Below, one piece after another: positions 57,501 to 64,000 of a stretch of DNA of 64,000 nt. Location: the NCBI RefSeq assembly GCF_002575655.3, contig NC_053040.3, positions 152,645,148 through 152,709,147 on the forward strand, in the 5' to 3' direction. The notes beneath the pieces are model-generated. The model ran no database searches and was not told the DNA's origin. It worked only from the letters and a program-made list of their open reading frames with translations. The DNA comes from Aegilops tauschii subsp. strangulata (taxonomy: Eukaryota; Streptophyta; Magnoliopsida; Poales; Poaceae). The number at the start of each line of letters is the position of its first letter. The first letter of the stretch is position 1. A program made the translations under genes and the position numbers.

Positions 57501-58546
57501 CCGGAGAAGAGGTCGCGGACGGCGGAGCTAGTACCTGAAGAAAAAATGGTGGCGCGGAAGTTTCAGAGAGGAAGAGACATGGGAGAAGAAAAGGGAGACG
57601 GGCAGACGGAAGGAAGAGGAGGCATGGGGCAGCCCGGACCTGCTGCTGGTACGGTAGCTCACCGACGAGGGCTCGGGGCGCGACGGCGTTGGTCAAAGGC
57701 AGAGGCACCAATGGAGCTGCGGCTTCCTCCTGATCGGAGAGAGAAAAACAGAACGATGAGCGAGGGAAAAGAAAACAGGGGAGAAGGGAGGAAAAGAGGG
57801 CGGCGCGGGAACGACGGCGTGACCTGGGCATCTCGTCGTCTCGCACGAACGGGAAGACGGAGACCGGCTAGCTCGGGAGCATCTGCGGGTGCTCGGGACG
57901 GAGGTGGGTCTCGGGGAGGGGCAATGCAACGAGGAGGCAGGCCCTCGGGTGCTCGCGGACGAGGGCCTGGAAGATGGAGCTCGGCTCAGGAAGGGCACGG
58001 GAGGAGCTTGCACCGACGAGCGTCCTGGTGACTGGATGGATTTGTTGGTGGCTGCGAGTGATGGGGATCGAGGAGGGACATGGGGAAGCGCTGGTTGGTG
58101 GATTGGATCGGGATGAGATCCCGAGGAACAAACTGGCGGCGGCCGAGAGGGATCGATGGGACATGTCCCTAGATTTTAGGGTTGGACTGTTTAAATAGGT
58201 AGGTGGGTTAGAGGGTGACCCTCCGATTAGATCGGACGGTCGAGAAAAATAGGCTAGGGAATCAAATAAGAAAACGGAGATGTTTTATAGATGTTAGGAG
58301 ATGATCCGGACCCATCGGTAACACAATCCGGGTCGGGTTCGGGGAAGTTTTGGACACGCACACGAGGGGTCAGTGCACTGTGCAGAAAGGGCCAAACGGC
58401 CGGACCACAAAAGAACGGCTGGACTGAGAAAGGTCAACGGAGGCGATGAAGAAGCGGCAACTACGAACGGACCACGAGTTTTATGAAAACATGCGGATGC
58501 AATGCGGATGATGCGATGATGAACGCAACAAACAACTAAATCACAC
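54557..58546 (-). repeat. LARD-type LTR in reverse orientation, copy 2
   Basis: Partner of 9314-13263. It keeps the ~44 bp near 55150 (GTTCACTTCCCAGACTCCG) that copy 1 lost. This segment is also present in the forward LTR, so it is ancestral. TATTTAAA (minus) at 58190-58197. Confidence 0.76.
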
Positions 58547-58740
58547 TGACGGGTCCGCCGCACCGTCGTAGCGCGGCGGCATCTCCGGCTTGAACTTGGG
58601 CGGCGACTGCACCTGCCGCAAGGCGGGGGCCAGGGCTCGAAGCCCCCTGGCCCCGGCGTCGACGCCAGCCGTCGGAGCCGGGAGCGGGACGCCTGCCATG
58701 AGGGTGGAGCGCAGATCGACGGAGAGAAGGCTACGGTGCA
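58547..58740 (-). pseudogene. gypsy gag N-terminus fragment, copy 2
   Basis: KFKPEMPPRYDGAADPSV, then truncated by the reversed LARD LTR, as in copy 1. Confidence 0.6.
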
Positions 58741-58758
58741 CCCCTACCTGGCGCGCCA
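58741..58758 (-). other. Primer binding site of second gypsy, copy 2
   Basis: TGGCGCGCCAGGTAGGGG on the minus strand, with the intact TGG start. Confidence 0.75.
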
Positions 58759-58760
58759 AA

Positions 58761-59660
58761 TGTTGGATCTCGGGTTCCGGCAAAACCCTTAAGGTTCGAA
58801 CTCTGGGGTGCGCGCGAAGATTTCCTCCCTACCGATCCATGCCCTAACTAGCTAAGATCTCAAGAACGAACTCAACGAACTTGCAACGCAAGGGACACAA
58901 GGTTTATACTGGTTCGGGCCACCGTTGTGGTGTAATACCCTACTCCAGTGTGGTGGTGGTGGATTGCCTCTTGGGCTAATGATGAACAGTACAAGGGGGA
59001 AGAACGGCCTCCTGAGATTGAGGTGTTCTTGTGCTTTGTGTGTGGCTAGGGATCGGATGAGATGCCTCTGAATGAGTCTGTCCCCCCTACTATGGTGGCT
59101 AGTTCTACTTATATAGGCCCTGGTCCTCTTCCCAAATATTGAGCGGGAAGGGAGCCAACAACGGCCAATTTGAAAGGGGACAGCTAGTACATCTTATCCT
59201 GACAAAAGTAGTTTTCGCCTGCAAAAGGCTCTGGTGCTGACGCCGCCTTGGGCTCCATGGTGACCTCCATCTTGCCTTCCTGCCGGTCTTGGTCTCGTTG
59301 CACCGATGTGGAAACCTTTGCTTGATGCCTCGGTACTCCGCGCCTGCGCTCGCCTCCTTAGCACCAAAGAGGAAACAAGGACGCTGCGCGCGCTGGCGCC
59401 CGCCTAGTCTCGGTCGTCATGGCTCACGTCATGAGAACCTCGCGAGGTTTGTCGTGCCTTGATCTCTCCACCCCTCACGAGCCTGCCTGGCGAGGCCGCT
59501 CCTGAGGAGGTCTTGCATCGTCCGCCTCGCGAGGCTTGTCCCCTCGCGAGGGTCTTGAGTGCCTTGTTGATGAAGACGGGCCGTACAGGCCTGCTAGACC
59601 AGCCACGCCATGGGCCGCAGGCAGGCAAGTCTGGGGACTCCCATTCCCAGGACGCCGACA
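58761..59660 (-). repeat. LTR of second gypsy, copy 2
   Basis: 900 bp, partner of 13477-14376. The minus strand ends CCAACA here (CCGACA in copy 1). Confidence 0.82.
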
Positions 59661-60230
59661 GTATGTACATCCCACACAGTCGCTCCAAGGAAAACGTTTC
59701 CGTTCACTGGTACATCACACACAATTCTTTCTGTTAAATCATTTGTGATAGCGTTGCCATTGCACACGATATTAATAATTTTATCGTTTGCGTTATTGAA
59801 TGCATCACACATGGTGCGTAGAAAGAAACTGTGTGGCAAAGGCTGTCCATCACACACACTTTTTATGTGATAAACGTTTGCGCAAGGTGGCCTAACGCAA
59901 ACAGTTTTCAAGAGAAAGTCGTGTGTGCAGTGGAGATTGATCGCACACGTAGTGGATCCTAGAAACGTTTCTGATCTCCACGTATATCGCAGATATTTCG
60001 CTTTCGCAAACCGTGTGCAGTGTAATCCCTATTTAATCCATAATTAATCCAATTAATCCCTAATTTAAAAATCACATGTTATGAACTTGAAAGTAGGCAA
60101 TCACTTATTTCATATCCAACCATGTTTATTACAAATATAGGTTCAACCACGAATCCATAATTCAATGCACAGGTACATATACTGAAGAACTTCAGAAGCA
60201 CCAAGTAAAGAATGATGAACCATAGTTGTA

Positions 60231-60873
60231 CTAAGGACTGTAAAGAGAGAGGCAAACGACATTATGGTTGCTGGAGAAGGTGAAGCGGAATGCCCATATT
60301 GTGCCCTCCTCCATGCGTAAGGCGCGCACGACTCTAGGCCAACCCCTTGTGATGGCTACCCGTCCATCCTTCACTGTCTTCATTAGGACTTCTCGATGCT
60401 CATTGTAGTCAGGATGAAATACTTTAACCTTCATTGCGTGTCCACCAATCATGTACTTTGCGAGGTAATCTTGAGTGAACTGCTTCGGGAACCACTGGGA
60501 ACGAAAAAGATTCAGACATTGTTGTCTAACAACTCATTATGGGCAGTAAAAAGAGAAGGGTGCGGAGTTTGTAGTTACCATCCTACAGCTCACTGTTATG
60601 TTGGATAGAGCATAAACAAATAATTTGCTTGCCACAGTTCATATCTTTTTGCTAATAATCCTTATCAGTTTCATCACTTGATGCTTGTTCATCAATATCT
60701 GTGCATTGCCAAGGGCATATGTACCTACAAGCAACAAGTCAATATTAGAAGCTAACTAGTGTCCAGGCCTGGATCTATATGCACTACATTATGGAACGAC
60801 GGGGGGAGTACAAGCCGAGGGATGAAGCTAATCTCGGCGGAAAATGGTGGCCACTCCCGTTGTTGTCCTGCAT
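60231..60873 (-). pseudogene. Captured B3-domain-like gene, copy 2
   Basis: Same three candidate exons as copy 1. The splice donor after exon 1 is changed from GT to AT (60831-60832) and the second codon from GAG to CAG. The B3-like exon (60231-60514) stays open, with a few substitutions such as HAMKVKVF for HTMKVNVF. Confidence 0.5.
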
Positions 60874-61324
60874 AAGTAGTGGAAAGGCATGATAAGTACA
60901 GCAATCTTAACATCAAACAAATATAGCAAAGGTAAACAACATCATCTCCAAATGATAGCTTGAATGTGTTGGTTTCAGCATGCTGTTAAAGCAGATATAA
61001 AATGGAAGGCAATGTTACCGACAGCAGGCTTAATAGCCATCAAAAATTGCAATTCAAACTGGTATTTGTTGAAAATGAATAGAACGTAGGTAATGCTTAA
61101 ACATCACACTGGATAAATGTGTAAAACCGAAATAAAGGGCATGTGTTAACTACACCAGGCGTAACTAGAACCAAATATAGCCGTTCAAACTGGTATTGAT
61201 GTAATCGAGCGGCACAGTTCCAACTTGCACATAATGAACCACACATTGTGAATGACTAAAATAAACAAGGCATAAATGACCAGTATAACAACCAAATATA
61301 GCCATTGAAAATTGGACAGTGTCT

Positions 61325-61700
61325 CACTGCAACCAACCTAACAAGCAAATACAGATAAACATGGCATATGCTTGAAAACTGGACAAATGCTCACTGCAAC
61401 CAACCTAACAAGCAGATAAAGATAAACAAGGCATCCGCTTGATAACTGGAGAAATGCTAAAAAAAGCAACCTAACAACCAAATACAGATAAACAAGGCAT
61501 CTGCTTGATAACTGGACAAATGCTTAAAAAAGCAACCTAATACAGATAAACAAGGCATCTGCTTGATAACTCGACAAATACTCACTGCAACCAAACTAAG
61601 AACCAAATACAGATAAACAAGGCATCTGCTCGATAACTAAAAAATGCTCACTCAACCAACCTAACAACCAAATACAGATAAACAAGGCATCTACTCACTA
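61325..61700. repeat. ~66-bp tandem array, copy 2
   Basis: As 15990-16460, with a ~10-bp deletion at ~61535 (CCTAATACAGATAAAC). Confidence 0.8.
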
Positions 61701-61903
61701 TAAACAACCAAATATAGCCATTCGTGAAACTAAAGTGGACAATTCATACTTAAACATCACATAGACCTATTGAACAATACATTTTTGCATAACTGAAATA
61801 ATTAAACACGGCACAGTTAAAGCACCGCACGACAAATGCTACTACAACAAAGGGTACGGGTTGGCAAGCTAGAAAATGTAATATTTTCTGATAGAATGTT
61901 GCC

Positions 61904-62555
61904 TCACATTTCATGGAGAGGATCCTTCCAGTTGGAAGAGCACAGACCCATGGTGCGCTCTCTGATGTCACAGATGGGCTGTTTCACCTTGGAAGAACCT
62001 TCGTGGGTGCCCTCCTCGTGGTAGTGGTCGGTGAGATCTGACTTGGCAATTGAGGATCCCAAGCCGCCGCCGTAGAACGTGTCCTTCAGAAGTGACAAAA
62101 TGGGCTCGATGGCGTATAAAGCTCGCAAATCTTGACCGCTTGGCGGAGGAGATCAGCGGCAGGGCCATCGAAGAGATCGACGGTGGTTGAACCAGAGGGG
62201 TTGGGGATGGACCACTTAACTTGTGACATGGCCCGGTGAAGCCGTCGGTGTGGACGAGCTTGATGTCGTAGCCAGCTTTCCCGAGATACAGTAATACGCT
62301 AGCCCGCTGACATGAAGCCTTCGGCATGGCAACATAGTCAACGTCTTCACCGGCTTCCACGGTGACGTGTTGCTCCGGGATCGACAGGTCGGGGCGAACG
62401 GCGGTCACCTCGCCAACGTCCGCCGGAGAGGCCATGATAAACCTCTTCTTGGCCGAACGCTCGCCGGGCTCCCCGGGACACGTGGTCGAGCTTAGGCTGC
62501 GACATTCTGGAGCAGGGGATGTGGATCTGGCGGGGAGGGACACCGCATGCCTCAT
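61904..62555 (-). pseudogene. Captured gene of unknown function, copy 2
   Basis: Partner of 16629-17280 with the same frame changes. A dozen or so residues differ, among them EAGEDVDYVAM for EASEDVDYVAM. No new information on function. Confidence 0.42.
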
Positions 62556-62964
62556 CTAAAAACTCAAGGGAGTGGGTCGACGGTATGGGAATCGCTGGAT
62601 AACCTGAACTTTATTATCTAAGTTAGGAGGAACGGCCAGACCTGCAGGGTTGGCGGCGGCGCCGGCGGCAGCTGTGAGCTTGGGCTCGAAGGGGGAGGGG
62701 GCAGGTGGGGGACTGTGGAGGGGGGGTGTTTGAGGATACGCCGTGGCTACTAAATTTTTTAGTAATGGTGGGTGGAGATGGTGGTGGACGAGGGAGGGCG
62801 ACAGTTCAAATGCCTCGGCTGCTAAAATTTTACTATAAGGTGAGTGCTGGAGGAGTGTGGGCAACGGTTGAAGTATGGCGGCTACTAAAATTTGGGTAAA
62901 GGAATTGATGCGGGGCGGGAGTGCCCAAGATCGCGCACGGTCCAATAACAATATGCGTGTATGA

Positions 62965-63370
62965 TAATAAGGAAAAGTGGCGCGGGAACGCTCAAGGCGG
63001 GTAGTTTGTTTTTTATATTTCTAGCTAGCTGGTCTATCGCACACGGTTCGTCCTGATTTCCAAATAAACTTACCCGCCTTTACCTTCCACAGGTGGTGAT
63101 TTTACAGCGCACTTGCATCGCACACGGTTAAGCCAGTACCTCCACCCTTTGCTCGCGCTTGCGTGGTCGTGGTGATTTCAGCGCACTTGCATCGGACACG
63201 GTTGAGCCAGTACCTCCACCCTTTGCTCGCGCTTGTGCGGTCATGGTGATTTTAGCTCACTTGCATCGCACACGGTTTAGCCAGTACCTCCACCTTAATT
63301 TGCTCGTGGTTGCGCGGTCGTGGTGATTCACATCGCACTTGTATCGCACATGGTTTAGATATTATACCCC
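62965..63370. repeat. CACTA subterminal array with ~76-bp period, copy 2
   Basis: Partner of 17690-18095. One unit has TCGGACACGGTT and the last TCGCACATGGTT. Confidence 0.7.
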
Positions 63371-64000
63371 GTGTCCGTTGAGGATCATCAGAGTCTTTGC
63401 AGCAAAAAATAACGTTAGGGAGGGTCAAAAGATAGCCACACTAGCATGTGGCCCAAATATATATGAGTGAAAAGGGTGGTATGTGATGTTCAAAATTCCA
63501 ATGCACAATTTTGACCCCGTGGGCCCACAGTTGGGCACGTCATTGAAGATTGATGAGAGGGGCCAGAAGTCAAGAACCACCTGGAAGTAGCCAAATATAT
63601 GTACAAATATTGGGGATGTTTAAAACTTTAAATACACAATGCATAACTTTGGTGGCACCTGCCTCGCAAACCCGAAAGCACCCTAACAACCACCTTGCTA
63701 GGATATATATAATGACATAATGTCGTACCTAGCTAGGATGCTTGGCCCACCACCTCCCACTTCGTCTCAGCGGGGCGGATGCACGTAATGATCGATAATT
63801 TGGTCATACATGCATGTCGCCATGACCTACAATAAGACGGACAAATGAATCTTTCGTTTGGTCAAATGACAGTTGTTATTGTCGATAAACCGCTTGGGCC
63901 AATAGATTGAACCATCATAAATATCGCACGAGAGGGACCACAAAACCAGTACCTCTTGCATGCGGCCCAAAATGATGTACATTGGGAAGGGGTGATGTGT

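Larger units (their letters stand above)
51042..64000 (+). repeat. Copy 2 of ~45 kb direct segmental duplication (visible part)
   Basis: Partner of 5798-18731. It is colinear across LARD LTR end, Athila gag, reversed LARD LTR, gypsy LTR and the first 4.3 kb of the CACTA segment, and runs off the window. Confidence 0.93.
59661..64000. mobile_element. CACTA segment A, copy 2 (window-truncated)
   Basis: Partner of 14377-18731, with the same motif clusters, arrays and cassettes. Confidence 0.75.

Noticed and set aside
5798..64000. Duplication as pure assembly error
   Set aside because: Not excluded, but ~1-1.5% substitutions, distinct indels and an insertion in only one copy argue for two real loci.

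Overview
The window is repeat-dense genomic DNA from a large grass genome, most likely a Triticeae species (wheat, Aegilops, barley or rye group). I infer this from the kinds of elements present: LTR retrotransposons of Tat and Athila type, a LARD-like element with 4.5 kb LTRs and a non-coding interior, and CACTA transposon sequence with arrays of the motif TCGCACACGGTT. I see no undisturbed host single-copy gene. The only gene-like sequences are those inside the CACTA DNA plus broken retrotransposon genes.

Layout, left to right. 1-5797: a Tat-lineage Ty3/gypsy element on the minus strand, cut by the window start and broken by three in-frame stops and two frameshifts. 5798-7881: the end of a LARD LTR into which that gypsy inserted. 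7882-9313: a decayed Athila gag. 9314-13263: a second LARD-type LTR in the opposite orientation. 13264-14376: one LTR, primer site and gag start of another gypsy. 14377-25651 and 25652-40772: two adjacent CACTA-derived segments, each ending in the same right terminus. They carry several small captured genes on the minus strand, a Werner-type 3'-5' exonuclease gene on the plus strand, two arrays of ~500 bp units and several shorter arrays. A complete young gypsy (30108-36819, target duplication ACAGC) sits in the second segment. 40773-41831: a LINE fragment. 41832-43320: an Athila 5' LTR with primer site. 43321-53125: the LARD-like element inserted in that Athila. 53126-64000: Athila gag, reversed LARD LTR, gypsy LTR and CACTA start again.

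The sequence at 5798-18731 recurs at 51042-64000 in the same order and orientation, about 1-1.5% different in the stretches I compared. The window therefore holds one and a bit units of a direct duplication with a period of about 45.25 kb. All nested insertions in the shared part predate the duplication. The Tat gypsy at 1-5797 interrupts only the first copy.

The most unusual part is the CACTA DNA. Successive small gene cassettes, several with their own TATA box and some with GCGGGAA motifs, are separated by clusters of the CACTA subterminal motif. Most cassettes are broken by a stop or frameshift, but the exonuclease cassette keeps its whole catalytic domain.
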